NCBI GenBank assembly: GCA_024400115.1
Contig: JAKSNF010000018.1
Coordinates: forward strand, 1-43,048
Source of the DNA: Paludibacteraceae bacterium
GTDB taxonomy: Bacteria > Bacteroidota > Bacteroidia > Bacteroidales > Paludibacteraceae
Length of the DNA stretch: 43,048 nt
Direction: 5' to 3'
Part shown: positions 7,708-14,075 of the stretch, piece by piece
Numbering within the stretch: the first letter of the stretch is position 1
Layout of the letters: every line of letters starts with the position of its first letter
Notes under the pieces: model-generated
What the model was told of the DNA's origin: nothing
Seen by the model: only the letters and a program-made list of their open reading frames with translations
Database searches by the model: none
Translations under genes and position numbers: made by a program

Positions 7708-10209
7708 TTATTGCAAATCAATCGTTAACTTAAGATTAAAACGTCTGCCGGTGAGGTAATTGGGGCTTGCCCATTGGTTACCGAGTGCGTCGGAAATCCA
7801 GAAATAGGAGTTGACGTTATTCCAACCGACTATATTAAAGACCTCAAACTGTATCGCCCATTGGGCAATGTGGTCTGCTGAAGGTTTACGCATGAAAGCC
7901 GCCGTCTTGCGGTCAAAGACATAAGTAGCACCGAGGTCGATACGCTTATAAGGCGAGGTGCGGAAAGACTTTTGCGAAGCAATGCTATTGGGGGCAGCAA
8001 AGGGCTGTCCGTCGGCAAAGATCGTCTTAAAGTGGAACCGTAACTGCGGCAACTGCGGCAGGTAATCTTGGAAGAGCATAGAGAAAGACCAACGCTGTTC
8101 GTTAGGCGAAGGAATCCAGCCTAAGTCGGGGCGGTCGTTGAGTTTCTGTCGGGCTGCTCCGGCGGAGAAGTTAATCCACGAATCGGCTCCGGGAACCAGT
8201 TCTCCATAGAGTTTGAGGTCCACACCGGCTGCAAAACCGTGGGCATCATTGGTACCCGAATAGCGCACACGCACGTTATCGACGGTGTAACTCTCCATGC
8301 GGTCAATATGTTTGTAGTACGCCTCGGTTGTGAACTTAAACGGACGTCCAAAAGCGCGGAAGTAATAGTCCGAACCGAAGATGACATGCACGGAACGTTG
8401 GGCGCGGAGTTGGTTATTGAGGCGAATACGCGTAACGCCTTGCTCATCGGATGTGGTATCGCGCAACTCCTTGTAGAAAGGTGCCTGGTAGTATAGTCCG
8501 GTGGCTAATCGGAAAGCAAAATCGCGTTTCCAACCCGGGATATACGTCACGGACGCGCGAGGGGAGAGGAGCACTTCGTTATTGAAAGTCCAGTAGTTAA
8601 GTCGGGCACCGAGGTTAAAGATCACTTTGCCTTTGTCCGTCACCCACGTGTGGGTATTGCTCACATATGCTTGCAAGCGGAACGAGTTAATGGCGGTATC
8701 TCCCTTCAGTGTGTAGAAGAGTTGGAGGTCGCGTTCTATATGCGGCAGACTATATCCCGCCGAATCGCGCATGCGCCATTCGGACAGGTGGTCTTTGATG
8801 AACTCGCCTTGTCCGCTGATACCCCATTTGAGTTCGTTGCGTTCGCGTGTCCACGAACCATTATGTGCCATCGTCACTAGCCCTGCTTGAAGGGCATTAC
8901 GAGCATGCTCGTGGTAGAGGCCGGTGGCCATAGAAAGACCGCCTTCGGCTGAAGGACCAGCTTCGCCTGAAAGACCGCCTTCGGCTGAAGGGTTATCTAT
9001 CCCACTGAGGACATATTCACCGGTGATGTCGAAGTTCTCTTGTTCGTTGGTGTAGTAACCGCTTAGGTCAAAAGTGAGATCAATCTCTTTCGTAGCTTTA
9101 CCTTGCACGGAAAGGGCTGCAAAAGCGGTGCGGAAGAGGTCTTTTTCTTGTCCCTTGTACCAAATAGAGAGGTCTTTGGCATGCTCGGTACCACCGAAGG
9201 ACTCGGTGAGTGAGTCCGGCACAAAGCGGTAGGAGTTCTGGCTATAGTTGGCAAGGAGGGACATTGTCCATGACCGCCCTTCGGGCTGAGAGACCGCTTC
9301 GCTGTATGACCGCTTCGCTGAAAGACTCCAAGTCATATAGGTTTGGTAATCGAAGTAATTAGGTTGATAATTACCGGCAGTCTTGAGGGCACCAAGCATA
9401 TAGGCAGATGTCTTGTAGCGCAGACCGTGCATCTGGGTGAAACGTTCGTTACCGTGACCTACATAAAGAGACGCACCCAAGAGCGAAGCTGAGATAGAGG
9501 CCTCAAACTGTGTAGGGCGTTTGTAGCGTATGTCCAACATCGAGGACATGCGGTCGCCGTATTCGGCTGAGAAACCTCCGGCAGAGAAATGGACGTTCTC
9601 TACCATCTCGGGATTAACGAAGGATAAACCCTCTTGTTGTCCGCTACGGATAAGCAACGGACGATGAACTTCTATGCCGTTAACATAAACGGCGTTCTCG
9701 TCAAATGAACCTCCGCGGACATTGTATTGGGAACTCAGTTCGTTATTCTGGTTAACACCCGCAAAAGTGATGAGCAAGGATTCGATACTGCCTCCTGTCG
9801 CATCGGGCATAACGCGTGCAGTGGATGCCTCTATTCGATCCATGGAGTTCTCTTGGTGCTGAATAGCGCGAACTTCAATCTCTGCCAATTCGGTTGTTTG
9901 GAGTTCGGCATTGATGTTCATCACGCCTGCGGGAGCAATGATAGGCTGTATGAGGGTCTCGTAACCCACCATAGAGAAGACCAAACGCAGCGAGTCGGTG
10001 GGGGGCAAGATGAGTTCGTAATAACCATTGCGATTGGTGGTTGTACCTATCATCGCCCCATCAGCAGTGGGGGCTTCGATATAGACATTAGCTAGTTCTA
10101 TACCGCGGTTATCGGTATCTACCACGTAGCCGTACAAGCGAATCTGCGGAGCGGCAGAGATGGCTATTGTTGCCACGAGAAGGGTAAATATGAGAAGTAG
10201 CTTACGCAT
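7708..10209 (-). CDS. TonB-dependent outer-membrane receptor with carboxypeptidase-like N-domain
   Basis: 833 residues from ATG at 10209, which gives a clean signal peptide ([19 protein letters not shown]); the longer TTG frame starts inside repeats and is rejected. Residues about 23-110 are the CarboxypepD_reg-like domain ([20 protein letters not shown]), then the plug ([40 protein letters not shown]) and a beta barrel ending in NLKLTIDLQ. It should import a substrate across the outer membrane with TonB energy. No SusD partner is adjacent, so it is not a classic polysaccharide pair. Two palindromic minisatellites sit in frame in the barrel (residues about 293-312 and 406-430). Its start overlaps the rlmN stop. 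Confidence 0.9.
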   Translation of the reverse strand: MRKLLLIFTLLVATIAISAAPQIRLYGYVVDTDNRGIELANVYIEAPTADGAMIGTTTNRNGYYELILPPTDSLRLVFSMVGYETLIQPIIAPAGVMNINAELQTTELAEIEVRAIQHQENSMDRIEASTARVMPDATGGSIESLLITFAGVNQNNELSSQYNVRGGSFDENAVYVNGIEVHRPLLIRSGQQEGLSFVNPEMVENVHFSAGGFSAEYGDRMSSMLDIRYKRPTQFEASISASLLGASLYVGHGNERFTQMHGLRYKTSAYMLGALKTAGNYQPNYFDYQTYMTWSLSAKRSYSEAVSQPEGRSWTMSLLANYSQNSYRFVPDSLTESFGGTEHAKDLSIWYKGQEKDLFRTAFAALSVQGKATKEIDLTFDLSGYYTNEQENFDITGEYVLSGIDNPSAEGGLSGEAGPSAEGGLSMATGLYHEHARNALQAGLVTMAHNGSWTRERNELKWGISGQGEFIKDHLSEWRMRDSAGYSLPHIERDLQLFYTLKGDTAINSFRLQAYVSNTHTWVTDKGKVIFNLGARLNYWTFNNEVLLSPRASVTYIPGWKRDFAFRLATGLYYQAPFYKELRDTTSDEQGVTRIRLNNQLRAQRSVHVIFGSDYYFRAFGRPFKFTTEAYYKHIDRMESYTVDNVRVRYSGTNDAHGFAAGVDLKLYGELVPGADSWINFSAGAARQKLNDRPDLGWIPSPNEQRWSFSMLFQDYLPQLPQLRFHFKTIFADGQPFAAPNSIASQKSFRTSPYKRIDLGATYVFDRKTAAFMRKPSADHIAQWAIQFEVFNIVGWNNVNSYFWISDALGNQWASPNYLTGRRFNLKLTIDLQ
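8922..8990 (-). repeat. 18-bp palindromic in-frame repeat in the TonB receptor
   Basis: About three 18-bp units, each with the core GCCTTCGGC or GCTTCGCC followed by TGAAAGACC, encode PSAEGG-type hexapeptides. The unit is a multiple of 3, so the frame is kept. Confidence 0.85.
9271..9327 (-). repeat. 16-bp palindromic repeat in the TonB receptor
   Basis: Units of 16 bp: the first holds GCCCTTCGGGC, and the next two hold ACCGCTTCGC followed by TG. It encodes [17 protein letters not shown]. The sequence is related to the 18-bp repeat 300 bp away and to a motif at 19535-19555. Confidence 0.8.
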
Positions 10210-11395
10210 GAGACGATTGTGCGCCCGAAGGGCTATTGTGGATGGTGGATTGTGGATTGTTGAGGGAGTTGACAAGCATGCCGCAGGCAGCGAGTATATC
10301 TTCGCCTCGCGAGCGGCGGATAGTAGTGGTGATGCCGTGGTCAGAGAGGTAGTCTCGGAACCATACCATCTGTTTCTTATCCGAAGCGGGGAAGGCTACA
10401 TCTACTCCTTCATGGAAGCGGATGAGGTTAATACGGCAATCCAAACCGCGCAGCAGTCGAATGAGTTCGTTGGCATGCTTGGGGGTATCGTTAACCCCCG
10501 ACCAACATATATATTCGAAACTGACGCGTCGTTGGTGCGAGAAATCGTATTGTTTCAATAAAGCAATCACTTTATCTATTGGATATGCCTTTTCGGCAGG
10601 CATGATTGCTGCCCGTTCAACATGGAACGGATTATGGAGCGAGATAGCCAGATGACAATCGGATTCCTCTAAATAGCGTTTTAGTCCGGGTATCAGTCCT
10701 ACACTGCTGACGGTGATACGCTTGGGTGACCAAGCGAGCGAGTAGGGGGCTTGCATAATCTCCAAGGAACGAAGGACGGCGTCGAGGTTGTCCATCGGTT
10801 CTCCTTCGCCCATATATACCAAATTCGTGAGCGAATTTGGTGAGTTTAGAGTGGAGAGTGTAGAGTTTAGAGACTCTACTTCGAAGATCTGATTCAGAAT
10901 CTCGGAGGCGGGGAGGTGACCATGGAAGCCTAAGGTTCCCGTCATGCAGAACTTACACCCCATCTTACAACCAGCTTGGGTACTGACGCAGAGCGTAGCG
11001 CGATCGTCTTCGGGAATGTATACCGCTTCGACGAAGCGGTTCGAGTTTAAAGTGGAGAGTTTAGAGTTCTCTGCCCCAAGGGGCGCGATCGGCAAGCCGT
11101 ATAGAGTAGCCGTCTCGTTTAATAGTTTAGAGTTGAGAGTCTTTGGGATTTCAAATAGGTATTTAATAGTACCATCCAGGGAGACGGCTTGACGCACGGG
11201 GGCGTGACGACCGATAATGTAATGGGACGCCAATAGTTCGCGGGCAGACTTGGCTATATTGGTCATCTCGTCAAAAGAGGTGACACGCTGTTGGTACAGC
11301 CATTGGGCAAGTTGAGTGCCTACAAACTTCTTTAGCCCTAATTCGAGGGCAATGGCTTGCAGTTCTGTTAATGTTTTACCGAGCAGTATATTCAT
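10202..11395 (-). CDS. rlmN: 23S rRNA/tRNA adenine-C2 methyltransferase RlmN
   Basis: 397 residues from ATG at 11395 (MNILLGKTLTELQ), preferred to a longer frame from 11431. The radical-SAM cluster motif CKMGCKFC, the GEGEP motif and the catalytic cysteine in AACGM are present; the enzyme methylates A2503 of 23S rRNA and A37 of some tRNAs. The protein exceeds the usual length of about 345 because of inserted repeat peptides: residues about 85-125 (between FEIP and RFVEAVY), about 172-192 (between QIFEV and LTNLVYMGEGEP) and a C-terminal tail of about 20 residues after AACGMLV. All keep the frame and avoid the catalytic motifs. The upstream neighbour overlaps by 20 bp and the TonB gene starts inside its end. 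Confidence 0.96.
   Translation of the reverse strand: MNILLGKTLTELQAIALELGLKKFVGTQLAQWLYQQRVTSFDEMTNIAKSARELLASHYIIGRHAPVRQAVSLDGTIKYLFEIPKTLNSKLLNETATLYGLPIAPLGAENSKLSTLNSNRFVEAVYIPEDDRATLCVSTQAGCKMGCKFCMTGTLGFHGHLPASEILNQIFEVESLNSTLSTLNSPNSLTNLVYMGEGEPMDNLDAVLRSLEIMQAPYSLAWSPKRITVSSVGLIPGLKRYLEESDCHLAISLHNPFHVERAAIMPAEKAYPIDKVIALLKQYDFSHQRRVSFEYICWSGVNDTPKHANELIRLLRGLDCRINLIRFHEGVDVAFPASDKKQMVWFRDYLSDHGITTTIRRSRGEDILAACGMLVNSLNNPQSTIHNSPSGAQSSHA
10223..10264 (-). repeat. Palindrome plus ATCCACA heptamers at the rlmN 3' end
   Basis: The palindrome GCCCGAAGGGC (10223-10233) adjoins about four heptamers of ATTGTGG/ATGGTGG (plus strand). They form the last codons of rlmN and lie just before the TonB receptor start. 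The same heptamer class fills 25517-25549. Confidence 0.88.
10818..10880 (-). repeat. Heptamer element in rlmN, middle copy
   Basis: A perfect inverted repeat with 10-bp arms and a TGAG loop (10818-10841) joins heptamers at 10842-10880. It encodes SLNSTLSTLNSPNS before the native LTNLVYMGEGEP. The 32 nt at 10841-10872 recur exactly at 12548-12579 in the U32 gene. Confidence 0.93.
11022..11145 (-). repeat. Large composite heptamer/palindrome element in rlmN
   Basis: A 9-bp inverted repeat (11022-11040), heptamers, the palindrome GCCCCAAGGGGC (11073-11084), the inverted repeat CGGC-AA-GCCG (11090-11099), an AGACGGC module and more heptamers. The segment 11062-11107 is identical, in inverse orientation, to 23617-23662 in the CYTH gene. 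It encodes roughly 40 extra residues. Confidence 0.93.
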
Positions 11396-11573
11396 AAAGT
11401 CGCATTTCGCATTGTTGACAATCAAAGACAAGAGAAACGAGCGTCCCTGTTTTGAGGCGCAAGTAACGCGGTTCCTTGTCGGGGGGCAAGGGAGCCTGTT
11501 TGCGGCAATGACCTAATTCGTGCAAGATGCAGTATCGACAGGTCATGAGGGGTTGATTGTTTGTCTTCTCCAT
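11376..11573 (-). CDS. Cys-rich C-terminal segment of U32 peptidase in a separate frame
   Basis: 65 codons from ATG 11573, overlapping the U32 frame by 31 bp and the rlmN start by 20 bp. PLMTCRYCILHELGHC and FDCQQCEMRLYEY match what I recall of the conserved Cys-rich tail (CxxC ... C ... CxxC) at the end of Bacteroidales U32 peptidases. It lies in the -1 frame relative to the main U32 frame. A slip at the CCCC run near 11551 (AAC CCC TCA) would join them as NPLMTC, and one extra C would restore a single frame. It could be a separate translationally coupled protein, a programmed frameshift product, or a mutation or sequencing error. Confidence 0.7.
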   Translation of the reverse strand: MEKTNNQPLMTCRYCILHELGHCRKQAPLPPDKEPRYLRLKTGTLVSLVFDCQQCEMRLYEYTAR

Positions 11574-13036
11574 TGATTGAGGGTTGATATGGGTATAAAA
11601 TAGGGTTGACTTTTAATCTCGACGTTGCGTGCCTGATAGATAGTGTCCCCTAATTTGGTTAATTGTTCTTTTATGGTGTTCATTGCCCTATCGGGATTAT
11701 TGGCGGGCTCGTGAGGGTACGCAAACTCTTGTGTCTTATCGCCAATAGTGAGGCGAAAACCGCTTGCCGTCTCTTCAAAACATATATCTACCAACACCCG
11801 ACGCTCGGCTTTCAGCGTTTTGAGGAAAGCCGCATCATGATTGCGGTACACTTGGGAGTAGCGGCCTTTGGCTTGTGATAGAGGAGTAGAGGAGTAGGGT
11901 ATGTTATTGTTTCCGTTATAATAAAACCCTTGGTTCCCAACGCATAAGCCATCCCCGTTATGCAGTTCAATGCCGGGGGCAGGAACGATACGGTTATTCA
12001 CAATCTCACCCACATACTCACCCGTTGATTTGGGTGTGTCCCAGTTCGCCATGTGCGCCGTTCTGCCGTGTAGGAAATAATCCGAACTACCACGGTGGAA
12101 GGTCTTCTCGGGATTGGGCGTGAAGGTGTAGTTTAGAGTGTAGAGTGTAGAGTGTAGAGTAGTTTTGTAGTTTAGAGTTGAAGAGTTGATTAGTTTATCT
12201 AATAACTGTCTATAATAGGCAACGATATTGGTTACATAGTCGGCATCCTTGAGGCGACCTTCGATTTTAAAGGTTGTGACACCTGCTTCGATGAGTTCGC
12301 GAAGATAGAGGGAACGATCCATGTCTTGAAGCGATAGCAAGTAACGTTGGTGAATAGGCTTACCTTCATCGTCTAAAACCTCGTTCATGTCTTTATCTAA
12401 TAGGTCATAAGCCATTCGGCACATCTGTGCACAGCACCCACGATTGGCGCTGCGGTTCATGAGCACCTCGGACATATAACAGCGTCCGGAGTAACTAACG
12501 CAGCAAGCGCCGTGGATAAACGCTTCTAACTCTATCGTGTTAGAAGCTGAGTTTAGAGTGGAGAGTGTAGAGTTTAGAGTGTCGCTGATATTTTTTATCT
12601 CGTCTATCGTTAGTTCGCGGGCAAGGACAACACGTTTGAAACCAAGTTCCTGCAAGTGCAATATCTGTTCGGGCGTGCGGTTATCGCATTGAGTCGAAGC
12701 ATGAAGACGGATAGGCGGTAGGTCTTCGTCAAGTAAACGCAGGTCTTGTATGATAAGCGCATCTACTCCTATCTTATATAAATCCCATGCCATAGCAACG
12801 GCTTCTTTGCGCTCGTCGTCCGTGAGGAGTGTGTTCAGTGTAACCAATACCTGTACACCAAACGGATGAGCATAGTTCACTAAGGTGGCTATATCTTCTA
12901 ACGAATTGCCCGCCTGCGCACGCGCACCGAAACGGGGGGCACCGATATAGACGGCGTCCGCTCCCGCTTGAATGGCTGCTTTAGCGACAGTAAGGTCGCG
13001 AGCAGGGGCTAATAATGTTAGTTTGATCTCATCCAT
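11543..13036 (-). CDS. U32 family peptidase/collagenase-like protein (truncated by frame change)
   Basis: 497 residues from ATG 13036. LLAPARDLTVAKAAIQAGADAVYIGAPRFGARA and the Cys-containing core EAFIHGACCVSYSGRC, NRGCCAQMCR and FKIEGRLKDADYV mark the U32 family (YhbU, YegQ and RlhA relatives, some acting in tRNA or rRNA hydroxylation). The frame ends at TINPS while the usual Cys-rich tail continues in the -1 frame downstream, and a spacer present in typical homologues appears missing. Two heptamer elements lie in frame: residues about 149-172 (DTLNSTLSTLNSASN) and 283-302 (KTTLHSTLYTLNY). An 8-bp repeat at 11877-11899 encodes SSTPLS. Its start overlaps the upstream methyltransferase by 19 bp. 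Confidence 0.9.
   Translation of the reverse strand: MDEIKLTLLAPARDLTVAKAAIQAGADAVYIGAPRFGARAQAGNSLEDIATLVNYAHPFGVQVLVTLNTLLTDDERKEAVAMAWDLYKIGVDALIIQDLRLLDEDLPPIRLHASTQCDNRTPEQILHLQELGFKRVVLARELTIDEIKNISDTLNSTLSTLNSASNTIELEAFIHGACCVSYSGRCYMSEVLMNRSANRGCCAQMCRMAYDLLDKDMNEVLDDEGKPIHQRYLLSLQDMDRSLYLRELIEAGVTTFKIEGRLKDADYVTNIVAYYRQLLDKLINSSTLNYKTTLHSTLYTLNYTFTPNPEKTFHRGSSDYFLHGRTAHMANWDTPKSTGEYVGEIVNNRIVPAPGIELHNGDGLCVGNQGFYYNGNNNIPYSSTPLSQAKGRYSQVYRNHDAAFLKTLKAERRVLVDICFEETASGFRLTIGDKTQEFAYPHEPANNPDRAMNTIKEQLTKLGDTIYQARNVEIKSQPYFIPISTLNQWRRQTINPS
11877..11899 (-). repeat. Octamer repeat (GAGTAGAG/GAGTAGGG) in U32 gene
   Basis: Two to three 8-bp units in frame. The same octamer class occurs at about 18908-18931 (EnvC-like signal peptide end) and 19176-19192 (DUF4292). 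Confidence 0.7.
12131..12190 (-). repeat. Heptamer element in the U32 gene, second copy
   Basis: Plus-strand GTTTAGA, then three GTGTAGA units, then GTTTAGA-type heptamers. In the coding direction they give STLNYKTTLHSTLYTLNY before the native PNPEKTFHRG. Confidence 0.9.
12522..12590 (-). repeat. Heptamer element with boundary inverted repeat in the U32 gene
   Basis: GCTTCTAAC (12522-12530) and GTTAGAAGC (12539-12547) form 9-bp arms, followed by heptamers to about 12585. One arm is the native IELEAF codons and the other belongs to the insert. The stretch 12548-12579 equals 10841-10872 of rlmN. Confidence 0.93.
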
Positions 13037-13557
13037 GTGCTGATTTCATACATCACTATTCCTGCTGTGACGGACACGTTAAGCGAGTGCTTGGTGCCGT
13101 ATTGCGGTATCTCTATACATCCGTCACACGCATCTATAACGGCTTGATCTACACCGAACACTTCGTGACCAAGGATAATCGCGATGCGGTCATCTGCGTT
13201 TAGAGTGGAGAGTGTAGAGTGTAGAGTTTGACTGTCGTGCGCTTGCTCCACGGCATAGACGCGATAGCCTTGTTGATGGAGGTTGGCAACGGCATCTAAT
13301 GTGTTCTTGTAATATTTCCAATCTACGGTTTCCTCTGCGCCTAATGCCGTTTTATGTATCTCGGGGTTAGGGGGGCAGCAACAGATTCCGCATAGATAAA
13401 CGGATTCCAATAGGAATGCATCGGCAGTGCGGAAGACCGCTCCCACATTATGTTGGCTGCGGATATTATCCAGTACCACCACGATTGGTAGTTTGGAAGC
13501 CTCATGGAACTGCTCGGGTGTGAGGCGATGCATTTCGGGTATAGTTAGTTTCTTCAT
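13018..13557 (-). CDS. SpoU/TrmH-family RNA 2'-O-methyltransferase
   Basis: 179 residues. VVVLDNIRSQHNVGAVFRTADAF (motif 1 with NxxxxxR), IAIILGHEVFGV (motif 2) and IEIPQYGTKHSLNVSVTAGIVMYE (motif 3) define the SPOUT knot that binds SAM. It should 2'-O-methylate a tRNA or rRNA ribose; the exact target cannot be told. It lacks the N-terminal substrate-binding domain of RlmB-type enzymes. One heptamer element (residues about 109-121, QTLHSTLSTLN) sits just before motif 2. Its start overlaps the rimM stop by 4 bp, in a translation-related run with rimM, U32 and rlmN. Confidence 0.93.
   Translation of the reverse strand: MKKLTIPEMHRLTPEQFHEASKLPIVVVLDNIRSQHNVGAVFRTADAFLLESVYLCGICCCPPNPEIHKTALGAEETVDWKYYKNTLDAVANLHQQGYRVYAVEQAHDSQTLHSTLSTLNADDRIAIILGHEVFGVDQAVIDACDGCIEIPQYGTKHSLNVSVTAGIVMYEISTWMRSN
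13196..13232 (-). repeat. Heptamer element in the SpoU methyltransferase gene
   Basis: Plus-strand GTTTAGAGTGGAGAGTGTAG followed by GTGTAGA-type units. It encodes TLHSTLSTLN between EQAHDSQ and ADDRIAIILG. It shares 22 nt with the rlmN and U32 copies. Confidence 0.9.
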
Positions 13558-14075
13558 AACTGATAGGGCAATGTGATGGTGAGTACGCGTTGGTTTTCGT
13601 CAATAGACTGAATAAAGTCCTCATGCAAAGGAATCATTGAGTTTAGAGTGGACGCCCTTTGGGCTAGTTTAGAGTTTAGAGACAAAGTGGCGAGGATATT
13701 CTCCGTACTATCATCCATGTCGGTGATGGTACCGAGTTCGCCTTGGTCAGTGTCAATGACTGTATAGCCTACAAAATCCGTCCACAACATCTCGTCCTCC
13801 TCTTCGGTTATATCTGCGCGGAGCATAAATGCTTCGCGACCGGTTAAGGTACGTGCTTTGGCTTCGGTATCAATATCTTTCAATTCAAAAACGAGGTCTT
13901 GTCCGTGGCCGTGGTAATCGTTCACCCTGAAAGGAACGAGAATATTATCTATGGACAGCACGATAAAATCTCCTCCTTGCCAACGGTTATTCGTTGTGCG
14001 GCAGAGGATAGCTCCTTGCGTTCCAAAGGGCTTGGCAAGTGTGCCGATGGATATAACTTGTTCTTTGGTTATCAT
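13554..14075 (-). CDS. rimM: Ribosome maturation factor RimM
   Basis: 173 residues. The N-terminal RimM barrel (ISIGTLAKPFGTQGAILCRT, then ELKDIDTEAKARTLTGREAF) is followed by a PRC barrel (DFVGYTVIDTDQGELGTITD ... ILITLP-like end ITLPYQL). It assists maturation of the 30S head together with S19. A heptamer element with the palindrome GCCCAAAGGGC is inserted at residues about 131-146 (LNSKLAQRASTLNS), between ILATLS and MIPLHEDFI. It overlaps the helicase stop and the methyltransferase start by 4 bp each (ATGA), so translation is coupled. Confidence 0.95.
   Translation of the reverse strand: MITKEQVISIGTLAKPFGTQGAILCRTTNNRWQGGDFIVLSIDNILVPFRVNDYHGHGQDLVFELKDIDTEAKARTLTGREAFMLRADITEEEDEMLWTDFVGYTVIDTDQGELGTITDMDDSTENILATLSLNSKLAQRASTLNSMIPLHEDFIQSIDENQRVLTITLPYQL
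13639..13682 (-). repeat. Heptamer/palindrome element in rimM
   Basis: Heptamers of GTTTAGA type flank the palindrome GCCCTTTGGGC (plus 13655-13665) and keep the rimM frame open. Confidence 0.92.

Noticed and set aside
7707..7721. TTG start of mutS at 7721
   Set aside because: ATG 7706 fits the family N-terminus and lies 1 bp after the upstream stop.
10210..10275. Longer start of the TonB receptor
   Set aside because: The extra 22 residues translate a repeat array and precede a good signal peptide beginning at ATG 10209.
5196..13682. CRISPR-like arrays
   Set aside because: Units are 7-18 bp with no spacers and no cas genes are present; these are tandem repeats.
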